DNA of 64,000 nucleotides from Bog-257 sp963846715 (GCA_963846715.1 CAWJXA010000004.1:124001-188000), one strand, 5' to 3'; shown: positions 36,687-44,999, numbered from the stretch's first letter. Notes: generated by a model not told the origin, from the letters alone. A program made the numbers and translations.

Positions 36687-36733
36687 ATGCAAAATTGCAT
36701 CATGTCCGGCAAGGGTATAATGCAAAATTGCAT
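36687..36733 (+). promoter_or_regulatory. Twin operators and promoter of the toxin gene
   Basis: ATGCAAAATTGCAT occurs twice, at 36687-36700 and 36720-36733 (arms ATGCAA/TTGCAT, spacing start to start 33 bp, about three helical turns). TATAAT at 36716-36721 lies between them and touches the second, with a weak -35 (TTGCAT, 36695-36700) inside the first. Typical cooperative autorepression site of an XRE antitoxin. Confidence 0.7.
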
Positions 36734-36759
36734 TGACAAATCCTGGAAGCCTCGCTACG

Positions 36760-37167
36760 ATGAGTTCTGTATTTAAGGACTACTACACGGACGAACGGCC
36801 ACCAAGGAATTTGATTCGGTTTTGGTACTCATCACAAGACGCCAGGGTTCGGACGGCTTTTGACGGCACTGTCAGCCTAATAGAATCGTATTCTCCAGAT
36901 GACTGGGAAAGGCTTAACCCCCCTTTCAAGTTATTGGAGAGGGATTGTGCTGGTCTTTGGGAACTGATCATAGATATCAAAGACAGAAAGCCATTCCGAC
37001 ACGTCAGGCCGCTTGGTGTGTGGCATTCAGAAGAACGCTTTTTTGTTTTCTTGGGCGGCTTTGAAAAAAGTGGATATATCTATAAACCATTCGATGCTTG
37101 TAAAGAGGCCCTTAAATACAAAGCTCAATACGAAAATGGAAGAGGGGCAATCGATGATCACAGATGA
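36760..37167 (+). CDS. HigB/RelE-like toxin
   Basis: 135 residues from ATG 36760 (MSSVFKDYYTDERPPRN); a TTG at 36733 lies within the operator and is unlikely. The core matches Gp49/HigB-type mRNA interferases: FWYSSQDARVRTAFDGTVSL, LLERDCAGLWELIIDIKD (GLWELR-like strand), FRHVRPLGVWHSEERFFVFL and FGGFEKSG-like end with KPFDACKEALKYKAQY. Toxin-first gene order is the HigBA pattern. Clearly more A/T-rich than surrounding genes, suggesting transfer. The stop overlaps the antitoxin start by 14 bp. Confidence 0.75.
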   Translation: MSSVFKDYYTDERPPRNLIRFWYSSQDARVRTAFDGTVSLIESYSPDDWERLNPPFKLLERDCAGLWELIIDIKDRKPFRHVRPLGVWHSEERFFVFLGGFEKSGYIYKPFDACKEALKYKAQYENGRGAIDDHR

Positions 37168-37858
37168 GCTTTGGGGGAAGTTAGCAAGCGAAAGAGACTA
37201 TCGTAGAGAGATTGTGTCCTCGATGCTAAAGCGGGGAACCGCTATGCAGATTCAGGGCATGATGAAACAGAGAGAATGGACGCAGGCGCAACTGGCAGAG
37301 AAATCCGGACTCACGCAAGGCGTAATTTCTCGTGCGGCGAATCCCGCCTATGGGAATCTCACGTTTAATACCGTTATCGACATAGCCGCAGGATTTGATG
37401 TGGCTTTTATCGGTAGATTCGTTCCCTTCAGCGAGTTTGCGCGTTGGGTAAGGAACCTGCGTGATGAAATTGCATTCAGCGTTTCTGACTTTGAGACAGA
37501 AAACAGCGAAGAACAAGAACAAGCGGCCCGTTCGCAAGCAAGTGCTGAGGAAACTCAGCGCCTATTGAGCGCGGCCAGCGTGGCCAGCCATCCGTTCATG
37601 GGGATAGGAGCGCTGTCCTCCCTGTTAGGAGAAATGGTCGCTTCTCCGCCAACGGCAGCACGCGAGGGAGCGGCTACTACTATTTCGCCCGAAACCGCAA
37701 TTTCCCCTACTCCTAGAAAGTTCGCCTCCGTAACATGTATAGATCAGGGAAGGGGACTTCAACAGTTTCAGGGACGCACTGCATCAGGCACCCGAGCATT
37801 GAATAAAAGACAGCAAAGAAAGCGCTCTACGCGTGTGAGGAAATATGCCAATGGATGA
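37154..37858 (+). CDS. XRE-family antitoxin with long C-terminal extension
   Basis: 234 residues from ATG 37154. Residues about 30-95 form a Cro/CI helix-turn-helix: MMKQREWTQAQLAEKSGLTQ, then GVISRAANPAYGNLTFNTVI. HigA-type antitoxins usually end soon after; here some 125 residues follow that are Ala/Ser/Pro/Gln-rich, apparently disordered, ending in a basic patch (KRQQRKRSTRVRKYANG). An added C-terminal segment is the hallmark of antitoxins that depend on a dedicated chaperone. Overlaps the third gene by 14 bp. Confidence 0.75.
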   Translation: MITDELWGKLASERDYRREIVSSMLKRGTAMQIQGMMKQREWTQAQLAEKSGLTQGVISRAANPAYGNLTFNTVIDIAAGFDVAFIGRFVPFSEFARWVRNLRDEIAFSVSDFETENSEEQEQAARSQASAEETQRLLSAASVASHPFMGIGALSSLLGEMVASPPTAAREGAATTISPETAISPTPRKFASVTCIDQGRGLQQFQGRTASGTRALNKRQQRKRSTRVRKYANG

Positions 37859-38243
37859 GGAACAGCCGAAGGCGGCGGGGATTCATCGCGGAGAAAATTT
37901 TGAAGCTTTATACGCGAACAATGTCCAGCTTCAGCCCTTCGAATGGGACTTGAAAATTATCTTTGGCGAACTCGACGTTTTGCCCGACAATCCAGGCGAG
38001 ATAGTGGTCGAGCAGCATACGGCGATCACGGTACCTTGGCTCCAAGCGAAGTTGGCGCTCTATTACCTGTCGCTGCAAGTGGCCGTACATGAACTGTCTC
38101 ATGAGCCGATACGCGTTCCGCAATCTCTAATTCCTGCAGACCCGACTCGGCCCACCGGCGATCTGGCGGACGATCCCATCGCGCTCAAAGTGTACGAAAC
38201 CATTAAGGCTGAACGCGAGAAATTCTTGGCTTCTATCCCTTAG
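37845..38243 (+). CDS. DUF3467-like third component of the toxin-antitoxin cassette
   Basis: 132 residues from ATG 37845 (or 37851). FEALYANNVQLQPFEWDLKI followed by IFGELD and VPWLQAKLALYYLSLQVAVH match the strand-helix layout of DUF3467 (YANN...FDLDFG...P.HAK.L...L). A hydrophilic tail follows. Stop-start overlap with the antitoxin suggests a functional partner; in toxin-antitoxin-chaperone operons this third position holds a SecB-like chaperone. A chaperone role here is inference. Confidence 0.6.
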   Translation: MPMDEEQPKAAGIHRGENFEALYANNVQLQPFEWDLKIIFGELDVLPDNPGEIVVEQHTAITVPWLQAKLALYYLSLQVAVHELSHEPIRVPQSLIPADPTRPTGDLADDPIALKVYETIKAEREKFLASIP

Positions 38244-38262
38244 AGTTCGAGCAACTCTTCGT

Positions 38263-38274
38263 TAGGACACTACC
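38263..38274 (-). repeat. Right inverted repeat of the toxin-antitoxin cassette
   Basis: TAGGACACTACC, exact inverse of the left end at 36343-36354, 20 bp after the stop of the third gene. No convincing target duplication is visible outside the two ends. Confidence 0.65.
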
Positions 38275-38447
38275 TCGCCCCCTCGCCTTGACACTACTCT
38301 CCCATAAATTTATCCTTGATGTTTGCCTTAAGAACGATCCCGCCCGTCTGTACCTGCCAGCGTTTCCCGTCAGGAGCTTGGCCTGCCAGACCCGGTTCCG
38401 GCCGGAGCGAAGGGCTATTCTGGGCGTTTTTTAGGCGGGTGCTGGCT

Positions 38448-38999
38448 ATGCTGATTCGGGTTCGGGAACTGGAACTCCGCAATTTGGAGTTCGACGAGAA
38501 CTATCAGCCCGGCGACATCGAGTTTGGTCCCGACTTCCGGCAGATTGGCCCGTTGCACAGCGCAGGCCGCGCCGAGCTGATCGTGGAGCATCGCGGGCAC
38601 CACCAGAACGTGGAAGACATACGGCTGGTGGGCAAGGTGGAAGCGCACCTTGAGTTCAGTTGCGCTCGCTGCCTGGAACCTGTGGGCGAGGACGTAAACC
38701 GGGCGTTTGACCTGATCTACCGGCCCTTAGGGGTGGATCGCCGCGCCGATGAGGTGGCGATTACCGAGGCGGAGACCGAGATCGGGTATTATCAAGGTGA
38801 AGGTCTTTTGCTGGAAGATGCGCTGCGCGAGCAGGTCTTGCTGGCCACGCCGGTTCGGGCCCTGTGCCGCGAAGATTGCAAGGGATTATGCCCGCATTGC
38901 GGCAGCAACCTGAATGTCGAGCAATGCCATTGTGAGCAACATCTTAGCGATCCCCGGTGGGATGCGTTGAACGAAATCAAGAAGAAGCTGCAAAGCTAA
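38448..38999 (+). CDS. YceD/DUF177 family protein
   Basis: 183 residues from ATG 38448 (MLIRVRELELRNLEFDENYQ). The family zinc-site pattern is clear: FSCARCLEPV in the middle and ALCREDCKGLCPHCGSNLNV near the C-terminus. DUF177 proteins (YceD) are needed for 23S rRNA accumulation and are almost always encoded directly before rpmF, as here. Confidence 0.9.
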   Translation: MLIRVRELELRNLEFDENYQPGDIEFGPDFRQIGPLHSAGRAELIVEHRGHHQNVEDIRLVGKVEAHLEFSCARCLEPVGEDVNRAFDLIYRPLGVDRRADEVAITEAETEIGYYQGEGLLLEDALREQVLLATPVRALCREDCKGLCPHCGSNLNVEQCHCEQHLSDPRWDALNEIKKKLQS

Positions 39000-39048
39000 A
39001 GTTTCGATCGCCGGCACGAGCCGGGCGGTCATAGTTACGAGGTTTTGA

Positions 39049-39237
39049 ATGCCTAATCCGAAACGACGTCATTCTCAGGCGCGAACATCCAAGCGCCGCT
39101 CCCATGACCATCTGACGGCGCAGTCGTTGTCCGAGTGTCCCAACTGCCACGAGCGCAAATTGCCGCATCGTGCCTGCCCCAAATGCGGTTATTATAAGGG
39201 CCGCGAAGTGATCCAAGTGGAAGAGAGCACAAGCTAG
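39049..39237 (+). CDS. rpmF: Ribosomal protein bL32
   Basis: 62 residues: MPNPKRRHSQARTSKRRSHD, then the zinc-binding CPNC...CPKC pair (CPNCHERKLPHRACPKCGYY) and GREVI. The C+ (zinc) form of L32. 49 bp after yceD, start of the conserved yceD-rpmF-plsX cluster. Confidence 0.96.
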   Translation: MPNPKRRHSQARTSKRRSHDHLTAQSLSECPNCHERKLPHRACPKCGYYKGREVIQVEESTS

Positions 39238-39361
39238 CAGATTTGCGGTGGCGCTCTTTCCGGCCAGACCAGGAGCGAATAGCTGCAGTCGCAAGTTGGC
39301 GATCAAGCTGGATTGCTTCCTGGGTTTGACGGTCACGAAGATTTGCAACTGACAGGCAAGC

Positions 39362-40444
39362 ATGCCAACCACCATCGCTCTTGACGCCATGGGCTCGGAT
39401 CGAGCGCCTAAACCAGAAGTGGAAGGCGCCATCCTCGCCGCACGTCACTATGACGTGGAAGTCCTGCTGGTGGGGAAAGAAGATGTCGTCCGCGCCGAGC
39501 TCGACCTGCACCCCTTCTGGCGCAGGCTTTCCATCCGAATCGTCAACGCCCGCGAAGTCGTCGGCATGCACGAAAAGGCGGCGCAGGCGGTGCGCAGCAA
39601 ACGCGATTCTTCACTGCGCGTCGGACTTCGCCTGGTGCGCGACGGCAAGGCTGCCGGGTTTGTCACGGCCGGCAACACCGGCGCGGCCATGGCCACTGCC
39701 AAGATGGTTCTGGGCGCCATCCCCGGGGTGGACCGTCCCGCGTTGGCAGCGGTTTTTCCCACCGCGCAAGGTACCGCCACCATCCTCATCGACGTCGGCG
39801 CCAATGTCGACTCCAAGCCGCAAAACCTGCAGCAGTTCGCCATCATGGGCGATATTTATTTCAGCAGTATCTTCGGGGGCAAGTTCCCCAGCGCGGAGCA
39901 TCCCCGCGTGGGTTTGTTGTCGATCGGCGAGGAAGAAAGCAAGGGCAACGAACTTACTCGCGAAGCCTACAAGCTGATCAAAGAGTTGCCCATGAATTTC
40001 GTGGGCAATGTCGAAGGGCGCGATCTGTACAACGGGAAGGCCGACGTGCTGGTTTGCGATGGCTTTGTCGGCAACGTGGCGCTCAAGATCTCCGAGGGCA
40101 TGGTGGAGACGGTGCGCTTCCTGTTGAAGCAATCGCTGCAAGCCACCATCAGCAGCCAAGTCGGATTCCTGTTGTCACGCAAGGCTTTTGCCGATTTCAA
40201 GAAGCGCCTTGACTACTCGGAGTACGGCGGAGCGCCGCTGCTGGGTATCAAAGGCGTATGCATCGTGAGCCACGGGTCGTCGAACTCGAACGCCATCAAG
40301 AATGCGGTTCGGGTCGCAATGGAGTCGGCCAACAGCAAGCTCAATAACGTGATCGAAAAACGTATTGCCGCGGCTGGCAACAATTTGAACCACCACTCTG
40401 CCACGGCTAGGGAAGAAGGTACCGTAGGCACCGGAGCATTGTAG
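39362..40444 (+). CDS. plsX: Phosphate acyltransferase PlsX
   Basis: 360 residues, full length. MPTTIALDAMGSDRAPKPEV at the start, then AGFVTAGNTGAAMATAKMVL, LIDVGANVDSKPQNLQQFAI, LLSIGEEESKGNEL and VCDGFVGNVALKISEGMVET. Converts acyl-ACP to acyl-phosphate, the acyl donor for PlsY in phospholipid synthesis; acts at the inner face of the membrane. The C-terminal 40 residues after the AIKNAVRVA region are a family-typical extension. Confidence 0.96.
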   Translation: MPTTIALDAMGSDRAPKPEVEGAILAARHYDVEVLLVGKEDVVRAELDLHPFWRRLSIRIVNAREVVGMHEKAAQAVRSKRDSSLRVGLRLVRDGKAAGFVTAGNTGAAMATAKMVLGAIPGVDRPALAAVFPTAQGTATILIDVGANVDSKPQNLQQFAIMGDIYFSSIFGGKFPSAEHPRVGLLSIGEEESKGNELTREAYKLIKELPMNFVGNVEGRDLYNGKADVLVCDGFVGNVALKISEGMVETVRFLLKQSLQATISSQVGFLLSRKAFADFKKRLDYSEYGGAPLLGIKGVCIVSHGSSNSNAIKNAVRVAMESANSKLNNVIEKRIAAAGNNLNHHSATAREEGTVGTGAL

Positions 40445-40492
40445 CCGCGGTCACTTACCGGTCGTATACTGAACAAAATCGAGGGGTAGTGG

Positions 40493-42223
40493 ATGGCTTT
40501 TCCTGCTGTTGATACCAAACCAGCCGGCTCCCGTCCCGATAGACGATGGTTCGGCGTGCTGGAAAGACAACCTCTTCTCCTCGGCCTGGTTCTGGTAGTT
40601 GCCATCCTGGCCGTTTACTACCCGGTCCATCGTTTTGCATTTGTCGATATCGACGATGGCCTGTACGTCGCCGAGGACCCCCATGTCCTGGCTCCCCTCG
40701 ATTGGTCCAACATCGAGTGGGCATTTACCCACTCGTTTGTTCTGAACTACGACCCGGTAACGTTCCTCGCTCACAACGCTGCAGTACACGTATTTGAGTT
40801 GAACGCCGGCCTGCACCATGACCTCAACGTGATCCTGCACGCGTTGGACGCCGTGCTGCTCTTCTGGATTTTATGGAGAGCCACGGGCTACACCTGGCGC
40901 AGCTTCATGGTTGCGGCGTTGTTTGCCTTACACCCGATCAACGTCGAAAACGTGGCGTGGATTTCTGAGCTGAAGACGATGCTCAGCACGCTATTTTTCT
41001 TCCTGGCGATCGGCGTTTACCGCTGGTATGCGTTCCGTCCGAAACTGTGGCGTATGGCGGTCATCGCCTTTCTGTTTGGGATGGGATTGCTGGCCAAACC
41101 GCAGGTGATCACCCTGCCGTTTGTGCTGCTGTTGTGGGACTATTGGCCGTTATGCCGGATGTTCAGCAACCGGCTGGACAGGTCGGAGTTGGGAACGAGG
41201 GCTGCGCTACCGCCGCCCAGAAGTTTTTGGGCTTTGCTGATCGAGAAAATTCCGCTGTTCCTTATTGCTCTTGGGGACGCGGTAGTGACGATGTTTGCCG
41301 AGCAAAAAGCTTCTCCACAGGACTGGCCGTACACGTTTTCCATTCGCCTGGGCAACGCGATTCTGTCCTATTCCCGCTATATCGGTAAGGCTTTTTGGCC
41401 CGTGCACCTGGCGCTTATGTACCTTCATCCGGGATACTCCCTGCGCTGGTGGCAAGTATGGGCGTCGTTGTTTTTCCTGATCGCGATAACGGTATTTGTG
41501 GTGGTGGAACGAAGCCGGCGTTACCTCGCGGTGGGATGGCTGTGGCTGGTGGGAACCATGTTGCCGACCATTGGACTGATACAAATCGACCTGCATGCGC
41601 TGGCTGATCGATACGCCTATATCGCTTTCGTGGGCTTGTTTCTGATGGTCTGTTGGGGGGTGGCGGAGTGGGTGGAAAGGAAACAATTTTCTAAGGCGAT
41701 CTTGCCGGTGGTGAGCCTGATCGTCTTGCTGGCGCTCTCGGTGGCGACGCGCCACCAGGTCGGATTCTGGAGCGACCGAATTACTCTGTGGAACCACACT
41801 CTGGATGTCACCCATCGCAACTGGGTGGCCGAGGTACGCCTCGGTAATGATTCTCAGAGCCGCGGGCAGACCGAGCAAGCGTTGGAACATTATTATCGGG
41901 CGGCAGAAGATAAGCCCGACGCACTCGTCATCAACGAGAACATTGCCCTGCTTGAACATAAGCGCGGGAACGCCAAACAGGCCATCGTCTACTACCAGAA
42001 AGTACTGGCAGAAACCAAAGACAACGCGACAACCAGCCAAATCCTGGCAAACATGGGGCATGCTTACGACGCGTTGGGAGACGAGACCAAGGCGCGGGAA
42101 TGTTATCAGGCCGCGCTGCAGCCGCGTCCGGCCCCGCAGCCTCCCGTTGTTGATTGGCGGCATCACCCTGGTCAATTTCTTCTCGAGCGCTTTCGACAGT
42201 GGAGATCGGCGAACGCATCCTGA
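40493..42223 (+). CDS. TMTC-like membrane protein with C-terminal TPRs
   Basis: 576 residues. About ten membrane helices (LLLGLVLVVAILAVYYPVHR first), then a soluble tail with three TPR-like units (RGQTEQALEHYYRAAEDKPD, GNAKQAIVYYQKVLAETKDN, DALGDETKARECYQAALQPR). The loops FVDIDDGLYVAEDPHVLAPL, FALHPINVENVAWISELKTM and LADRYAYIAF match bacterial relatives of TMTC/O-mannosyltransferase-type (GT-C) proteins. Probably transfers a lipid-linked sugar in the periplasm; acceptor unknown. It interrupts the usual plsX-fab order. Confidence 0.75.
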   Translation: MAFPAVDTKPAGSRPDRRWFGVLERQPLLLGLVLVVAILAVYYPVHRFAFVDIDDGLYVAEDPHVLAPLDWSNIEWAFTHSFVLNYDPVTFLAHNAAVHVFELNAGLHHDLNVILHALDAVLLFWILWRATGYTWRSFMVAALFALHPINVENVAWISELKTMLSTLFFFLAIGVYRWYAFRPKLWRMAVIAFLFGMGLLAKPQVITLPFVLLLWDYWPLCRMFSNRLDRSELGTRAALPPPRSFWALLIEKIPLFLIALGDAVVTMFAEQKASPQDWPYTFSIRLGNAILSYSRYIGKAFWPVHLALMYLHPGYSLRWWQVWASLFFLIAITVFVVVERSRRYLAVGWLWLVGTMLPTIGLIQIDLHALADRYAYIAFVGLFLMVCWGVAEWVERKQFSKAILPVVSLIVLLALSVATRHQVGFWSDRITLWNHTLDVTHRNWVAEVRLGNDSQSRGQTEQALEHYYRAAEDKPDALVINENIALLEHKRGNAKQAIVYYQKVLAETKDNATTSQILANMGHAYDALGDETKARECYQAALQPRPAPQPPVVDWRHHPGQFLLERFRQWRSANAS

Positions 42224-42284
42224 GCACGGCCCACGGATTTGAGTGACAGCCGTGCTAATCTTTCGTGTGCACTCCTGATCAGAC

Positions 42285-43253
42285 ATGACGACCTCCCACT
42301 TTTCGCCCATCGCATTCCTCTTTCCCGGACAAGGTTCGCAAGCAGTCGGCATGGGTAAGGAACTTGCCGCCCTGTATCCGGTGGCGAAAGAAACTTTCGA
42401 GGAAGCTGAAGAAGCGCTCGGGTACAAACTTTCACAACTCTGCTTCGAGGGGCCTGAGGACCAGCTTAAGCTGACGGAAATCACCCAACCAGCGATACTC
42501 ACGGTGTCAGTCGCGGCATGGCGCGTACTTCAGTCGAAGGCGGTCACGCCTTCCTATGTGGCGGGACACAGCTTGGGCGAGTATTCAGCGCACGTGGCGG
42601 CGGGTACTCTGGCGTTTACGGACGCAGTTCGCACCGTTCGCAATCGGGGTAAATACATGCAGGAGGCGGTGCCGGTCGGCGTTGGCGGGATGGCGGCAAT
42701 TCTTGCGCTCTCCAGCGAGAAGGTGCAACAGATATGTGAAGAGGCGGCCCAAGGCGAGGTCAGCCAGGCTGCGAATCTGAACTCCCCCGACCAGATCGTC
42801 ATCTCCGGCAGCAAAGCGGCCGTGGAACGTGCCGCCGAGTTAGCCAAACAGCGTGGCGCAAAGCGCGCCATCATGCTTCCGGTCAGCGCTCCGTTCCATT
42901 GTGCGCTGATGCAGCCCGCGCAGGACCGGCTGGCGGAGGACCTGCAGGCATTGACGTTTCACGCGCCCTCCGTCCCTTTGATGTGCAACGTGGATGCGAG
43001 TCTGGTTACGACCGCCGAGCAGGCGCGCGATGCGCTCATCCGACAGGTTACGGGATCGGTGCAGTGGGAGAAATCCATGCGCGGACTGGTGGCGCTCTCG
43101 GTGCAGAACTTTGTCGAGGTCGGCCCCGGCAAGGTGCTCTGCGGGCTGCTGCGCCAGATTGACCGCTCACGCACCTGCGTCAATGTAGAAGACGAGGCCT
43201 CCCTGCAGAAGACGGTAAATCACTTCAGCGCCAGCTCACCCAAACCGGACTAG
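42285..43253 (+). CDS. fabD: Malonyl-CoA:ACP transacylase
   Basis: 322 residues. FLFPGQGSQAVGMGKELA, the active-site GHSLGEYSA with Ser96, the Arg in RNRGKYMQEA and a His in APFHCALMQPA. Charges ACP with malonyl for fatty-acid elongation. The TAG stop lies inside the left border (CTAG, 43250-43253) of repeat element A3, so the natural C-terminus may have been set by that insertion. Confidence 0.95.
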   Translation: MTTSHFSPIAFLFPGQGSQAVGMGKELAALYPVAKETFEEAEEALGYKLSQLCFEGPEDQLKLTEITQPAILTVSVAAWRVLQSKAVTPSYVAGHSLGEYSAHVAAGTLAFTDAVRTVRNRGKYMQEAVPVGVGGMAAILALSSEKVQQICEEAAQGEVSQAANLNSPDQIVISGSKAAVERAAELAKQRGAKRAIMLPVSAPFHCALMQPAQDRLAEDLQALTFHAPSVPLMCNVDASLVTTAEQARDALIRQVTGSVQWEKSMRGLVALSVQNFVEVGPGKVLCGLLRQIDRSRTCVNVEDEASLQKTVNHFSASSPKPD

Positions 43254-43441
43254 AGTACTTCCCGGATTGGTGTGTCCGCTCGTACGGGTAGTGCGGGCCT
43301 TCCAGGCCCGCGTATAGGGCAAGAAGAAAAATCGCTTAGGCCGCTGAGGTCGTAGACCTCAGCGGCCTAAGCAGGGTGTTTGACCGAGTCGGAACGCGGC
43401 GCTGAAGCGCCGCACTACTCGTACAAATCGGATACATCTAT
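43252..43441 (+). repeat. Family A MITE-like element, copy A3
   Basis: Opposite orientation to A1. Left border gaC-TA|GAGTACTTCCCGG and right border GATACATC|TA, i.e. TA on both sides. Long inverted arms (CTCGTACGGGTAGTGCGG and CCGCACTACTCGTAC), central hairpin CCGCTGAGGTCGTAGACCTCAGCGG. Abuts the fabD stop codon; the IS630-like element starts 13 bp further right. Confidence 0.75.
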
Positions 43442-43454
43442 GAGGAACGATCTA

Positions 43455-44458
43455 GTATCTGTGGGGGTTTGGTGGTGGGTGGGTTGGTTGTAGGGGGATG
43501 AAGTGTATGTGTTTAGATGGGGGGGTGGTGAAGTGGGTATGATTGGCTTGCAGGATGGAAAACCATTCATGATATCACGAGGTGTGGTGGGTGTGAAATG
43601 AAAGTGCAGTTTTGTGGCGGGTGTTATGGTGCGTTTGGGTTTATGGGTGTTGAGATTGTCACGATGATATGAATCTGCGGCGGGGTGCTGGCGACGATGC
43701 GTTATGAAGTCGAGGAACTGGTGCGGCGGCGGCGTTGTAATGATCGCCTTCACCAGCCCGTGGCCACCTCCAGAGCCGTAAACAGAGTGGTGTGCGTGCG
43801 CTTGTAATAGTGCTGAAAGCCGGTGAGGGTTTGCGTTGGGCAGCTTCAGCCAGCTCTGGGCTGCTCCAGAGCTTGAATGTGAGGCTTTTCATCCACGCTG
43901 AACACCAGCGCATGTTCCGGCGGGTTCAGATAAAGCCCCACCACGTCGGCGGCCTTGCGGGCGAAACAGGTATCGGTAGAGACGCACCACGTGTGACGCC
44001 GTTGCAGCGAAATTCCATGCTGGCGCAGCACCCGCCAAATCTGATCGTCGGAGATGTCCTTCAGCGCCGCGGCCAGCAGGGCTCCGTTCCAACGCGCATA
44101 ACCTTGGGGCGGCGGTTGATCCAGTTGCGCCAGGATGCGACGTTCGCTGTTGCGATCGTAGGTCGCCGGCTTGCCCGGTCGCGGCGCATCCTGCAAGCCG
44201 TGGATCCGGTCGCGCAGAAACCGGCCCCGCCACTTGCTGGCCGTAGCCGGCCGCGTATCCATGGCCGCGGCGATCTGCTCATTGCTGGCCCCGGAGGCGG
44301 CGCGCAAAATCACCCCGGCACGAAACACATCCCGCGCCGCACTGGTCGGGCGCCGCACTAGCAACTCCAGATCCGCCTGCTCCTGCGGCGTCAGTGCAAT
44401 GCTGCGAGCCTTCATGCATGGCACTATACACCATTCGCTCATTTATGCAACTAGATAC
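43455..44458 (-). mobile_element. IS630-like insertion element, decayed
   Basis: About 1.0 kb flanked by C-TA|GTATCT (43452-43460) and AGATAC|TA-G (44453-44461): 6-bp inverted ends and TA duplication within a CTAG target, exactly the known IS630 target habit. Contains one broken IS630-family transposase on the minus strand. The left 200 bp is compositionally abnormal (see next entry). Confidence 0.75.
43461..44412 (-). pseudogene. IS630-family transposase, broken
   Basis: ATG 44412 (MKARSIALTPQEQADLELL; an earlier start at 44442 is possible) opens a helix-turn-helix half: GASNEQIAAAMDTRPATASK, WRGRFLRDRIHGLQD, then DQPPPQGYARWNGALLAAAL and the first catalytic Asp in VFSVDEKPHIQALE. A stop follows at 43846. 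Homology resumes in other frames: WLKLPN, TTLFTALEVATGLVKA and LDFI, then the second Asp in DNLNTHKPKR and LHFHFTPT. From about 43660 down to 43461 the DNA degenerates into a nearly G-free stretch on this strand and the third acidic residue is not recognisable. Confidence 0.8.
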
Positions 44459-44619
44459 TAGCTATCAGCCGTTTGGATCATCCCACCAGTGGCTACTCGC
44501 TTTTCGCCTATCCGTTCGGAGCTCATCTCAACGAATGCGCTTGCCACGACGCGAAGATTCCTTTCGAATGTAGCTTCGAGATTTCTTCGAGTTGGCGACC
44601 CACTCGATCTGCAAACTTT

Positions 44620-44690
44620 AGCTGACAGCTGAAGTGAAGCTGACGGCTGACGCTGATGGCTGACGGTGACGCCTGATAGCTATTCCATCG
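44620..44690. repeat. Heptamer repeat tract
   Basis: Degenerate 7-bp units AGCTGAC, GGCTGAC, GCTGATG, GCTGACG downstream of the next minus-strand gene. Same family as 13015-13175 and 63560-63592. Confidence 0.5.
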
Positions 44691-44937
44691 GCGGTAATTC
44701 GTCGGGATGCGGCGGGCGAATCTCCAGACCCCACTCCACGATGGTGCGCTTGAAGGCGTCGCGGCCCACGCGCGTCTGGCGCTCTCCACAATTGTCGCAA
44801 CTGGCATAGAAGACGTGGCGATCCAGTTCATCGTCGGTCGGATTGTGATCGAACTTATGAGTGAGGACGCACGGGTAGTTGCAAGTCTGGCAGGGAATGT
44901 AAGCGGCTACGATGAATGGACCGTGGACTTTGGACAT
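44680..44937 (-). CDS. Small zinc-ribbon-like hypothetical protein
   Basis: 85 residues with IPCQTCNYPC and YASCDNCGERQTR: two Cys-x-x-Cys pairs about 30 residues apart, consistent with one structural zinc. Otherwise hydrophilic; ends in EIRPPHPDELPPME. No family of known function recognised. Confidence 0.6.
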   Translation of the reverse strand: MSKVHGPFIVAAYIPCQTCNYPCVLTHKFDHNPTDDELDRHVFYASCDNCGERQTRVGRDAFKRTIVEWGLEIRPPHPDELPPME

Positions 44938-44999
44938 ATTCGACCTTTAGATGTCAGCGCTTCGTTAGCAGACGTCAGCAAGTTTCGCGGATGGGCGAT

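Noticed and set aside
43415..43753. 112-residue Thr/Pro/His-rich minus-strand frame
   Set aside because: Arises from the C-free strand of the decayed transposase; islands such as DNLNTHKPKR show its true origin.
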